From positions 248,001 to 312,000 of the forward strand of contig JADKIO010000009.1 in the NCBI GenBank assembly GCA_016721195.1: DNA of 64,000 bases, in the 5' to 3' direction. Below the pieces are notes generated by a model, which searched no databases, was not told the origin of the DNA, and saw nothing but the letters and a program-made list of their open reading frames with translations. The stretch is from Candidatus Geothrix skivensis (GTDB lineage: Bacteria > Acidobacteriota > Holophagae > Holophagales > Holophagaceae). The position numbers and the translations under genes are program-made. This document shows positions 24,514 through 32,766 of this stretch, piece by piece (position 1 is the first letter of the stretch; every line of letters starts with the position of its first letter).

Positions 24514-25995
24514 TCAGCGCAGCTCGGTGAAGGCCACCCTGACCTTCCGCCGCCCGGGGAAGCCCGGCAGCGGGAGGCTGGTGCGCTGGCCAACGGTGCC
24601 TTCGAAGACGTAGGGGCGGAGCCTGGCCCTGGCGTCCTTCGGCGCAAAATAGAGTGTGGCCGGCTGCCCGTGCAGGGCCTGGGCCGTGAGGTAGCCCACC
24701 AGGGCGTGCTCGGCGGAGTGGTAGCCGCTCTTCCACTGGTGGATCTTGGGGCCCTGCCAAGGCTCGAAGTCAGGGGCGCCCCCGGTGCCGCCCCAGACCT
24801 CATGGTTCACGGGATCCACCATGCGACGGAACCAGAAGTCCGCCGTGCGGGGCAGGGGCGCGGCCTGGGCCGGGTCCGTCAGGGCCAGGGTGGCCGCCAG
24901 TTGGTCCAGCTCCGCGTAGATCCACCACTCCTTGCCGGTGCCGACGCTGCCGTCCGGGCGCAGCCGCGAGCCCCAGGTCCCCGACTCCGGCAGGTAGGCC
25001 TGCTTCAGCACGGCCCTGGCACCCGTGGTGGCCAGGTCCACCAGGGTCTGATCCTGCGTGAGCCGCCCGATGCGCTCCAGCATCCAGTAGGCCTTGGCCG
25101 TGTGGCCGAAGTCCGTGTGCCGGGAGCCCAGCTGCTTCTGGGCGGGATCATGGAGGCTGCCCCAGAAGAGATGGCGATCCGCATCGTGGTAGTCCTTCAC
25201 CATCACCCGGGCCAGGCGCTTCAGGTCCGCGGTCCATTCCCGGCGATCCGCCGCGGGCAGGATGGGGGTGAGCAGCAGCAGGTAGGCATTCACCTGGTCC
25301 AGCTGGGCCACCAGCTCCTGGCGCAGGTGGTCGCCCTCTGGGGTGGGCGTCACCACCCAGCGCAGGGCCTGCCACTCGGGGTTCCAGTACTGGGTGAAGA
25401 TGTGCCGTTTGAGCCGCTTGATGTCCCGCAGGGTGGCCTCGTCCCGGGTCAGGTAGTAGTACATGGCCAGGCCCAGCTGGGCGTAGGCCAGGTCCTGGGA
25501 GGTGCGGGCCAGCACCTCGGGTTTGGCCACGCCCTTCTCCCAGTAGGAGACGGCGCTGCCGGTCCTGGGGTCAAGCGCCTGCTTCCGGATGAAGGCCGCA
25601 CCATCCCGGGCCAGTGCGAGCATCTTGGGATCGCCCGTCAGGTGGTAGGCCACGCCGTAGAAGTAAGTCTGGCGGGACTTCATGCGCACGTACTCGCGGC
25701 CGAAGTTCTCCTTCATCCAGCCCGGGGCCTCCGTCAGTTCGGCGGGCCGCTGGGCCCAGTCCACGGCCCTGCCGTCGTTGCCCCGGAAGGTGGGGAAGTC
25801 GCCCCGGGGCGTGCCCCAGGCATCCGGCAGGTTCCAGAAGGGGAGCAGGTCCTCGTTGAAGTGCTTCAGCCAGCGCTCACCCGTGGGCAGGTCCGCAGGA
25901 ACCAGGGCTTGGGCAGCGGGTGAGGATTGGGCCCGAACTTGAAGGCTTGGAATGAAAAGGGCCAGGATCGAAAGCAGCAGGAAGGATCTGAGCAC
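24514..25995 (-). CDS. Secreted AGE-superfamily sugar epimerase-like protein
   Basis: A 493-residue protein with a signal peptide (MLRSFLLLSILALFIPSLQVRAQ). The body shows the repeated alpha-hairpins of the (alpha/alpha)6 N-acylglucosamine 2-epimerase superfamily: ARDGAAFIRKQALDP, LAYAQLGLAMYYYLTRDE, and two characteristic His segments, RHTDFGHTAKAYWMLERIG and GYHSAEHALVGYLT. The family includes cellobiose and mannobiose 2-epimerases and mannose isomerases, which are normally cytoplasmic; export is unusual. A C-terminal extension of about 70 residues resembles a beta-structured module. The substrate is unknown; a starch-derived sugar is a guess from the location. Confidence 0.75.
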   Translation of the reverse strand: MLRSFLLLSILALFIPSLQVRAQSSPAAQALVPADLPTGERWLKHFNEDLLPFWNLPDAWGTPRGDFPTFRGNDGRAVDWAQRPAELTEAPGWMKENFGREYVRMKSRQTYFYGVAYHLTGDPKMLALARDGAAFIRKQALDPRTGSAVSYWEKGVAKPEVLARTSQDLAYAQLGLAMYYYLTRDEATLRDIKRLKRHIFTQYWNPEWQALRWVVTPTPEGDHLRQELVAQLDQVNAYLLLLTPILPAADRREWTADLKRLARVMVKDYHDADRHLFWGSLHDPAQKQLGSRHTDFGHTAKAYWMLERIGRLTQDQTLVDLATTGARAVLKQAYLPESGTWGSRLRPDGSVGTGKEWWIYAELDQLAATLALTDPAQAAPLPRTADFWFRRMVDPVNHEVWGGTGGAPDFEPWQGPKIHQWKSGYHSAEHALVGYLTAQALHGQPATLYFAPKDARARLRPYVFEGTVGQRTSLPLPGFPGRRKVRVAFTELR

Positions 25996-26059
25996 GGCGG
26001 CTCCCTAGGCGGAGATGGCTTTCAAGAATACCGATCATTCCGGGCCAAAGGCATTCAAG

Positions 26060-26123
26060 CGCAGAGGGCGCAGGGAGCGCAGAGAACAAGAAGATTCTCT
26101 CTGCGTCCTCTGCGCCCTCTGCG
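26060..26123. repeat. Long imperfect palindrome built of CGCAGAG units
   Basis: The left arm (26060-26086) and right arm (26095-26123) are complementary over about 26 bases with a few mismatches around an eight-base loop. Each arm consists of three CGCAGAG/GCGCAG-like units. It lies in the 153-base gap between the epimerase-family gene and the 3' end of gap. Similar CTCTGCG-rich palindromes are scattered in intergenic regions of many environmental bacteria; no ORF of coding character spans it. Confidence 0.75.
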
Positions 26124-26148
26124 GTGAAACCGCAGGTGGGGGCCGCGA

Positions 26149-27147
26149 CTACTTCGCGATGACCCGCACCATCTCCAGCACCTTGCAGGAGTAGCCCCAC
26201 TCGTTGTCGTACCAGCTGACCACCTTCACGAAGGTGCCATCCAGCGCCATGCCCGCCTCGGCGTCGAAGACCGAGGTGCAGCTCTCGCCCCGGAAGTCCG
26301 TGGAGACCACCTTCTGGTCCGTGTAGCCCAGGATGCCCTTCATGGGCCCCTCGGAGGCGGCCTTCATGGCGGCGCAGATGGCTTCGTAGGTGGTCTCCTT
26401 GTTCAGCTCCACCGTGAGGTCCACCACGGAGACGTCCGAGGTGGGCACCCGGAAGGCCATGCCCGTGAGCTTCTTGTTCAGCTCGGGGATGACCTTGCCC
26501 ACGGCCTTGGCCGCGCCGGTGCTGCTGGGGATGATGTTCTCCAGGATCCCGCGGCCCCCGCGCCAGTCCTTGTTGCTGGGGCCATCCACGGTCTTCTGGG
26601 TGGCGGTGGCGGCGTGCACCGTGGTCATGAGGCCGCGCTTGATGCCGAAGGCGTCGTTCAGCACCTTGGCCACCGGGGCCAGGCAGTTGGTGGTGCAGGA
26701 GGCATTGCTGATGATGGTCTGCCCGGCGTAGGACTTGTCGTTCACGCCGAAGACGAACATGGGCGTGTCGTCCTTGCTGGGGGCGCTCTGGATGACCTTC
26801 TTGGCGCCGGCGGTGATGTGCTTCTGGCAGGTCTCCTGGGTGAGGAAGAGGCCCGTGCACTCGATGACCACGTCCGCGCCGATCTCGCTCCACTTCAGCT
26901 CGGCGGGATCCTTCACGGCCGTGAGGCGGATCTTCTTGCCGTTCACGATGAGCGTGTTGCCCTCCACGGCCACGGTGCCCTTGAAGCGGCCATGCACGGA
27001 ATCGAACTGCAGCATGTAGGCCAGGTACTCAGGTTCCAGCAGGTCGTTGATGCCCACGATCTCGATGTCCTGGAAGTTCTGGACCGCGGCGCGGAACACC
27101 ATGCGCCCGATGCGGCCGAAACCGTTGATGCCTACCTTGATGGCCAT
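26149..27147 (-). CDS. gap: Glyceraldehyde-3-phosphate dehydrogenase, type I
   Basis: Oxidises glyceraldehyde-3-phosphate, one product of the KDPG aldolase encoded just upstream. The 332-residue protein starts MAIKVGINGFGRIGRMVF (NAD-binding) and has the catalytic cysteine motif SNASCTTNCLAP and the C-terminal WYDNEWGYS. ATG 27147 follows AAGGAG; an in-frame upstream ATG at 27186 is ignored. It is the third gene of the edd-eda-gap set, 47 bases after eda. Confidence 0.95.
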   Translation of the reverse strand: MAIKVGINGFGRIGRMVFRAAVQNFQDIEIVGINDLLEPEYLAYMLQFDSVHGRFKGTVAVEGNTLIVNGKKIRLTAVKDPAELKWSEIGADVVIECTGLFLTQETCQKHITAGAKKVIQSAPSKDDTPMFVFGVNDKSYAGQTIISNASCTTNCLAPVAKVLNDAFGIKRGLMTTVHAATATQKTVDGPSNKDWRGGRGILENIIPSSTGAAKAVGKVIPELNKKLTGMAFRVPTSDVSVVDLTVELNKETTYEAICAAMKAASEGPMKGILGYTDQKVVSTDFRGESCTSVFDAEAGMALDGTFVKVVSWYDNEWGYSCKVLEMVRVIAK

Positions 27148-27194
27148 GGATCTGCTCCTTGAAGGGTGCTGGGAAAAATGCAGCAATGTTAACT

Positions 27195-27830
27195 TTAGCG
27201 CCTTAGGGCCGCCGCTTCACGCGCCAATGCCTGGATGGCCATCCAGTCGCCGGCCTCCAGCAGGTTCCTGGGGGTGAGCCAGGAGCCACCCACGCACAGC
27301 ACGTTGGGCTGGGCGAGATAGCCGTGGGCCGTGCCGGGGCCGATGCCGCCCGTGGGGCAGAAGCGAAGCTCCTTGAAGGGCCCCGCCAGGGCCCGGAGCA
27401 TGGGGATGCCCCCGGCCTGCTCGGCGGGGAACAGCTTCAGGAATCGGAAGCCCGCGTCCATGGCGGCCATCACCTCCGTGGGGGTCATGACCCCCGGCAG
27501 CAGGGGGATGGGGCTGGCGGCGGCGGCCTCCAGGAGGGGTCGGGTCAGCCCGGGGCTCACGGCGAAGGCGGCCCCGGCCTCGGCGACCTGACGCAGGGCC
27601 TCGGGGGTGGTCACCGTGCCGGCCCCCACGTGGGCCTCGGGAAAGGCCCGTGCGATGCAGCGGATGGCCTCCAGGGCCACGGGGGTCCTGAGGGTGATCT
27701 CCAGGGTGGAGATGCCCCCTTTGAGCAGGGCCTCCGCCAGGGGCAGGGCCTGGTCCAGGCGGTCGAGGGCGATGACGGGCAGGACCGGGGAGGCCCGCAG
27801 GATGCGCTCAAGGGCTTGGTCGGTGGTCAT
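27195..27830 (-). CDS. eda: 2-dehydro-3-deoxy-6-phosphogluconate (KDPG) aldolase
   Basis: Cleaves KDPG to pyruvate and glyceraldehyde-3-phosphate. The 211-residue class I aldolase shows STLEITLRTP with the catalytic Glu, HVGAGTVT, the Schiff-base lysine in FRFLKLFPAE and the phosphate-binding CPTGGI. Its ATG overlaps the edd stop as ATGA, so translational coupling to edd is likely. Confidence 0.95.
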   Translation of the reverse strand: MTTDQALERILRASPVLPVIALDRLDQALPLAEALLKGGISTLEITLRTPVALEAIRCIARAFPEAHVGAGTVTTPEALRQVAEAGAAFAVSPGLTRPLLEAAAASPIPLLPGVMTPTEVMAAMDAGFRFLKLFPAEQAGGIPMLRALAGPFKELRFCPTGGIGPGTAHGYLAQPNVLCVGGSWLTPRNLLEAGDWMAIQALAREAAALRR

Positions 27831-29662
27831 GGCTGGGTCCTGTCGAAGCTGGGGCCGAAGGAGGTGGCGCCCTCTTCGGCGGAGGTGGCGTGGGCCCGGA
27901 AGAGGCCGAAGAGCTCGCGACCCAGGCCCCGGGTGTGGCCGCGCTCGGGGCCTGGGGCCGCGGGCCGCAGGGCCCACTCGGCGGGATCCACCCGGATCTC
28001 CAAGGTCCCCCGCTCGGCGTCCAGCTCGATGAGATCCCCGTCCCGGACCTTGGCCAGGGCACCGCCCACCAGGGCTTCGGGGGAGGCATGGATGGCCGCG
28101 GGCACCTTGCCCGAGGCGCCGGACATGCGGCCATCCGTCACCAGGGCCACGTGGAAGCCCAGGTCCTGGAGGTTCGCCAGGGGCGGGGTGAGCTGGTGCA
28201 GCTCGGGCATGCCGTTGGCCTTGGGCCCCTGGAACCGCACCACGGCCACCAGGTCGCGGTTGAGCTCGCCGGCCCGGTAGGCCCGCTGCAGGTCCTCCTG
28301 GCTATCGAAGACCCGGGCCGGGGCCAGGATGTGCCGGTGCTCGGGCTTCACCGCTGAGACCTTGATGATGGAGCGCCCCAGGTTGCCCGTGAGCAGGCGC
28401 AGCCCGCCGTTGTGCGAAAAAGGCGAGGCCACGGGCCGCAGGACCTCCTCGTCGCCGCTGGCGGCGGGGGCGTCGCGCCAGACCAGGCCATTGGGCCCCA
28501 GCTCCGGGGCCTGGGTATAGGGACGCAGGCCCGGCCCGGCCATGGTGAGCACGTCCCCGTGCAGCAGACCCGCGTCCAGGAGCTCGCGGATGAGGAAACC
28601 CGTGCCACCGGCCCGGTGGAAGGCGTTCACATCCGCCTGGCCATTGGGATAGACCCGGGCCAGCAGGGGCACCTGGGCCGACAGGGCGTCGAAATCGCTC
28701 CAGTCGATGAGGATGCCCGCGGCCCGGGCGATGGCCACCAGGTGCAGGGTGTGGTTGGTGGAGCCCCCGGTGGCCAGCAGGCCCACCAGGCCGTTCACGA
28801 TGGCCCGCTCATCGATCACCAGGCCCAGGGGGGCGTACTCGGAGCCCCCCGCCACCAGGGCCGCCGCCCGCACCGCCGCGTGGCGGGTGAGGGCCTCCCG
28901 CAGAGGGCTGCCCGCGGGCACGAAGGCGGTGCCCGGCAGGTGCAGGCCCATGACTTCCATGAGCATCTGGTTGCTGTTGGCCGTGCCGTAGAAGGTGCAG
29001 GTGCCCGGCGCCGAATAGGACTTCGCCTCGGCCTCCAGCAGCTCCGTGCGGTCGGCCTGGCCCGCGGCGGCCCGCTGGCGTACCGCCGCCTTTTCGCTGT
29101 TGGAAAGCCCCGTCACCATGGGCCCGCCGGGGACGAAGATCACCGGCAGGTGCCCGAACTGCAGGGCGCCGATGAGCAGGCCCGGCACGATCTTGTCGCA
29201 GACCCCCAGGCAGAGCACCGCATCGAAGACGTTGTGGGAGAGGGCCACCGCCGTGGCCATGGCGATGACATCGCGGGAGAAGAGGGACAGCTCCATGCCC
29301 GGCTGGCCCTGGGTGATGCCATCGCACATGGCGGGCACGCCGCCGGCCACCTGGGCCGTGGCGCCGGCACTGCGGGCGGCCTCCTTGATCCAGGCCGGAT
29401 AGTCCCCCAGGGGCTGGTGGGCCGAGAGCATGTCGTTGTAGGCCGTCACGATGCCCAGGTTGGGCCCACGGCCTTCCCGCAGGGCGGCCTTGTCGGGGCC
29501 CGCGGCGGCGAAGGTGTGGGCCAGGTTGGCGCAGGAGACATCGCAGCGGTGCGGGGTGAGGGAGGCCGCCTCCCGGATCTGGGTCAGGTAGGCCTCCCGG
29601 CTGACCCGGCTGCGCTGCCGGATGCGATCCGTGAGGGTGGCCACTTGGGGATTCAAAGCCAT
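27827..29662 (-). CDS. edd: Phosphogluconate dehydratase
   Basis: Dehydrates 6-phosphogluconate to KDPG, the committed step of the Entner-Doudoroff pathway. The 611-residue protein is of normal length for the IlvD/Edd family. Iron-sulfur ligand cysteines are visible in PAMCDGITQGQPGMELSL and CLGVCDKIVPGL, and an upstream Cys pair in HRCDVSCANLAH. ATG 29662 follows AAGGAACC. It heads the operon edd-eda-gap, divergent from zwf, with the promoter and operators in the 107-base gap. Confidence 0.95.
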   Translation of the reverse strand: MALNPQVATLTDRIRQRSRVSREAYLTQIREAASLTPHRCDVSCANLAHTFAAAGPDKAALREGRGPNLGIVTAYNDMLSAHQPLGDYPAWIKEAARSAGATAQVAGGVPAMCDGITQGQPGMELSLFSRDVIAMATAVALSHNVFDAVLCLGVCDKIVPGLLIGALQFGHLPVIFVPGGPMVTGLSNSEKAAVRQRAAAGQADRTELLEAEAKSYSAPGTCTFYGTANSNQMLMEVMGLHLPGTAFVPAGSPLREALTRHAAVRAAALVAGGSEYAPLGLVIDERAIVNGLVGLLATGGSTNHTLHLVAIARAAGILIDWSDFDALSAQVPLLARVYPNGQADVNAFHRAGGTGFLIRELLDAGLLHGDVLTMAGPGLRPYTQAPELGPNGLVWRDAPAASGDEEVLRPVASPFSHNGGLRLLTGNLGRSIIKVSAVKPEHRHILAPARVFDSQEDLQRAYRAGELNRDLVAVVRFQGPKANGMPELHQLTPPLANLQDLGFHVALVTDGRMSGASGKVPAAIHASPEALVGGALAKVRDGDLIELDAERGTLEIRVDPAEWALRPAAPGPERGHTRGLGRELFGLFRAHATSAEEGATSFGPSFDRTQP

Positions 29663-29699
29663 GGCGGTTCCTTCGAGAGCCCGGTTCGAGCCGGGTGAA

Positions 29700-29714
29700 T
29701 GTAATAATATTACT
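29700..29714. promoter_or_regulatory. HexR-type operator 1 in the edd-zwf control region
   Basis: TGTAATAATATTACT is an almost perfect palindrome and matches the known HexR consensus TGTAAT-www-ATTACA except at the last base. It overlaps the predicted edd -10 element, and the hexR homologue is encoded at 31924. Confidence 0.7.
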
Positions 29715-29735
29715 CCTTGTAACCGCTTGCAGCAA
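29707..29735 (-). promoter_or_regulatory. Predicted edd promoter
   Basis: On the minus strand TTGCTG (29735-29730), a 17-base spacer and TAATAT (29712-29707) form a sigma-70-like promoter giving an approximately 38-base leader for edd. The LacI-type site lies within its spacer and the HexR-type site over its -10. Confidence 0.5.
29718..29731. promoter_or_regulatory. LacI-type operator between edd and zwf
   Basis: TGTAACCGCTTGCA differs at one position from the two operators at 8297 and 8389; the preceding CT is also shared. It lies between the two HexR-like palindromes, in the spacer of the predicted edd promoter. Confidence 0.7.
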
Positions 29736-29742
29736 ATTTTAA

Positions 29743-29757
29743 TGTAGTATTGCTACA
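29743..29757. promoter_or_regulatory. HexR-like operator 2, before zwf
   Basis: TGTAGTATTGCTACA has five-base complementary arms and the TGTA-N7-TACA outline of HexR sites. It lies 12 bases before the chosen zwf ATG. Confidence 0.5.
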
Positions 29758-29769
29758 CATGGAGTGAGC

Positions 29770-31228
29770 ATGAAGACCCTGCCCGATTTCGACATGGTGC
29801 TGTTCGGAGGCACCGGGGACTTGGCCATGCGCAAGCTGCTGCCGGCCCTCTACCAGCAGGTGAAGGCGGGCACGGTCACGCCGGGCTCCCGCGTCCTGGC
29901 GGCCGCCCGCAAGCAGCTCTCCCGGGAGGCCTTCCTGCAGCTGGCCGAGGCCACCTGCAGGCCCTTCCTGGGCGCCGACTATGATGCCGACACCTGGAAG
30001 GCCTTTGCGGAGCGGGTCAGCTACTTCCCCCTGGATGCCAAGAACCCCGGCACGTACGGGGACCTGGCCTTGGCCCTGGGCCAGCATCCCGACCGCGTCC
30101 GCGTCTTCTACTACTCCACCTCCCCGGATTTCTTCGCGGCCATGTCCGCCAACCTGGGGGAAGCGGGCCTCGTCACCTCCCGGTCCCGGGTGGTGGTGGA
30201 AAAGCCCCTGGGCCACGACCTGGATTCCTCCCGGGAGATCAACGACGCCGTGGGTCGACACTTCGCCGAGCGTCAGATCTTCCGCATCGACCACTACCTG
30301 GGCAAGGAGCCCGTGCAGAACCTGCTGGCCCTGCGCTTCGGCAATGTCCTGTTCGAGCCATTGTGGCGCCGGGAGTGGGTGCAGGACGTGCAGATCACCG
30401 TATCCGAGCAGCTGGGGGTGGAAGGCCGTGGCGACTTCTACGAGCACACCGGCGCCCTGCGGGACATGCTCCAGAACCACCTGCTCCAGCTGCTCTGCAT
30501 CGTCGCCATGGAGCCCCCCACGGGCAGTGATCCGGACGCGGTGCGGGACGAGAAGCTGAAGGTGCTGCGCTCCCTCAAGCCCTTCACTCCCCAGGACGTG
30601 GCCTCGAAGACCGTGCGCGGCCAGTAAGGCCGGGGCCGTGGGCAGCCAGCCCGTCATCGCCTATGCCGAGGAGCCGGGCGTGGCCCCGGACAGCCGCACG
30701 GAAACCTTTGTGGCGGTGAAGGCCGAGATCGACACCTGGCGCTGGGCCGGGGTGCCCTTCTTCCTCCGCAGCGGCAAGCGCATGCCCGAGAAGCTGGCGG
30801 AGATCGTCATCAACTTCCGCAGGGTGCCCCATCCCATCTTCGGCGAGGCGGCCCATGGCGGTCGGGCCAACCGCCTCATCATCCGCATGCAGCCCGACGA
30901 AAGCATGCGGCTCCACCTGGTGGCCAAGCAGCCCGGCGATGCCATGGCGCTCCATCCCGTGCACCTCAACCTCGACTTCGAGGAATCCTTCCGGGCCCGG
31001 CGCCTGGAAGCCTACGAGCGGCTCCTGCTGGACGCGATCCGCGGCAAGCTCACCCTCTTCGTCCGCCGGGACGAGCAGGAAGCGGCCTGGCGCTGGGTGG
31101 AGCCCATCCTCGACAGCTGGGCCGCCACCGAAGACCGCCCCAAGTTCTACACCTCCGGCAGCTGGGGCCCGGCGGCCTCCAGCGCCCTGCTCTCCCGGGA
31201 CGGGCTGGCCTGGAACGAGGAGGACTAG
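29770..31228 (+). pseudogene. zwf: Glucose-6-phosphate dehydrogenase, interrupted by a frameshift
   Basis: Would oxidise glucose-6-phosphate to 6-phosphogluconolactone. The first frame (29770-30627) encodes the NADP-binding motif GGTGDLAMRKLLP, EKPLGHD and the active site RIDHYLGKE, then reaches TAA at 30625 immediately after VASKTVRGQ. The rest, from the expected QPVIAYAEEPGVAPDS through WRWAGVPFFLRSGKRM to the normal C-terminus, follows in another frame up to 31228. Restoring two missing bases near 30617-30630 gives VRGQYKAGAVG..., a family-typical sequence, and a full 486-residue enzyme. Both parts look under selection, so a sequencing error or very recent lesion is more likely than decay. 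ATG 29770 has GGAG upstream. Confidence 0.85.
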
Positions 31229-31231
31229 GCC

Positions 31232-31921
31232 GTGTGCACCCTCCGGGAATTCACCGACCAGGCCCGGCTCACTGCGGCCCTGGTACAGCACGTGGCCCAG
31301 CGGCTGAAAGCGGATCTGGCCAAGCAGGACCAGGCCGTCCTGGTGGTATCCGGGGGCCGGAGCCCCGTGCCCTTCTTCCAGGCCCTGGCGGGACAGCCCC
31401 TCGCCTGGAGCCGGGTGGCCGTCACCCTCGCCGATGAGCGCTGGGTGCCCCCTGATCACGTCGATAGCAACGAAGCGCTGGTGCGGGAGCACCTCCTCAA
31501 GGGCCCCGCGGCCACCGCCCGGATGGTGCCCCTCTGGACCGGGGACAGCACGCCCGAAGAAGCCGTGGCAGAAGTTTCAGCCAACCTCGCGGCCCTGCCG
31601 AGCCCCTTCAGCGAGGTGATCCTGGGCATGGGGGAGGACGGCCACATCGCTTCGTTGTTCCCGGGCGCCGCCGAGCTTCCGGTGGGTCTGGCGACGGAGG
31701 CTCCGGTTCTGGCGGTGCATCCGCCCCGGGCGCCGCACGCGCGCCTGAGCCTGTCCCTCCAGGCCCTGCTGCAAAGCCGCGACCTGGTGCTCATGATCTC
31801 GGGCGCCCCCAAGCGCGCCATCCTCGAGCGGGCCCTGGAGGACGGCCCCGTGGAAGCGCTGCCCGTGCGGGCCCTCCTTCGACAGACGGCGGTGCCAGTG
31901 TCGGTATTCTGGGCGCCGTGA
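31232..31921 (+). CDS. pgl: 6-phosphogluconolactonase (DevB/Pgl type)
   Basis: Hydrolyses 6-phosphogluconolactone to 6-phosphogluconate. The 229-residue product has VLVVSGGRSPVPFFQAL near residue 40, ADERWVPPDHVDSN and ILGMGEDGHIASLFPG, all typical of the Pgl family. The GTG start at 31232 lies three bases after the zwf stop, so zwf and pgl are one transcription unit. Confidence 0.93.
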   Translation: MCTLREFTDQARLTAALVQHVAQRLKADLAKQDQAVLVVSGGRSPVPFFQALAGQPLAWSRVAVTLADERWVPPDHVDSNEALVREHLLKGPAATARMVPLWTGDSTPEEAVAEVSANLAALPSPFSEVILGMGEDGHIASLFPGAAELPVGLATEAPVLAVHPPRAPHARLSLSLQALLQSRDLVLMISGAPKRAILERALEDGPVEALPVRALLRQTAVPVSVFWAP

Positions 31922-31923
31922 CC

Positions 31924-32766
31924 ATGAGCCTCCTCTCCCGCATCCAGGCCCTCCTACCGGAGCTGCCGCCCTCCGAGCAAAGGGTGGCCGAGCTGGTGCT
32001 GCAGCGGCCCGTGGAGGTGGTCTCGGCACCGGTGTCCCAGCTCGCCCTCTGGTCCAGGGTGAGCCAGCCCACGGTGATCCGCTTCTGCCGCCGCCTGAAG
32101 TGCTCGGGCCTGCCTGCCTTCAAGCTCAAGCTGGCGGGGGATCTGGGGGCGGGCATCCCCTTCGTCCACGCGAAGCTCGTGCCCGGGGATGACCTGGCCC
32201 ACCTCATCGGCAAGGTCTTCGACAGCGCCCTCACGGGGCTGGCCGAGGGACGGGACGCCCTGCGCCCCGAGGCCCTGGAGGCGGCCGTGGCGGCCCTGGA
32301 CCGGGCCAGCCGCATCGAGTGCTACGGCCTGGGCAACTCCGGCGTCACCGCCCAGGATGCCCAGATGAAGCTGTTTCGCCTGGGCACGCCCACGGTGGCC
32401 TGCACGGATTCCCAGATGCAGCGGGTGGCCGCGGTGCTGCTCCCCGGCGATGCGGTGGTGCTGGTGATCTCGAACTCGGGGCGAACGACCTCGCTGCTGG
32501 AGGTGGTGGCCCTGGCCCGGCGTTCGGGGGCCACCGTCATCGCCCTCACCCGCTCCAACACGCCCCTGGCGCAGGCTGCCGATATCCTGCTGCCCGCGGA
32601 TGTGCAGGAGAATCCCGAGGTCTACGCGCCCATGGTGGCCCGCCTCGTCCACCTGGCCATCGTCGATGTGCTCACGGTGGCCCTGGCCCTCCGCAAGGGC
32701 CCGGCGGCCCTCACCCGCATGGAGGCCGCCAAGGCCTCCCTGCAGGCGACCCGGGACCCACGCTAG
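31924..32766 (+). CDS. hexR: RpiR-family regulator, HexR-like
   Basis: Probable KDPG-responsive repressor of central sugar metabolism. The 280-residue protein has an N-terminal RpiR helix-turn-helix (SEQRVAELVLQRP, VSQPTVIRFCRRL) and a SIS sugar-phosphate-binding domain (GLGNSGVTAQDAQMKLFRLG, VISNSGRTTSLLEV, ALTRSNTPLAQAADI, DVQENPEVYAPMVARL). Its linear similarity to E. coli HexR is clear throughout. ATG 31924 was chosen; a GTG at 31918 overlapping the pgl stop is possible. It is the third gene after zwf-pgl, and palindromes fitting HexR lie in front of zwf and edd. Confidence 0.88.
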   Translation: MSLLSRIQALLPELPPSEQRVAELVLQRPVEVVSAPVSQLALWSRVSQPTVIRFCRRLKCSGLPAFKLKLAGDLGAGIPFVHAKLVPGDDLAHLIGKVFDSALTGLAEGRDALRPEALEAAVAALDRASRIECYGLGNSGVTAQDAQMKLFRLGTPTVACTDSQMQRVAAVLLPGDAVVLVISNSGRTTSLLEVVALARRSGATVIALTRSNTPLAQAADILLPADVQENPEVYAPMVARLVHLAIVDVLTVALALRKGPAALTRMEAAKASLQATRDPR

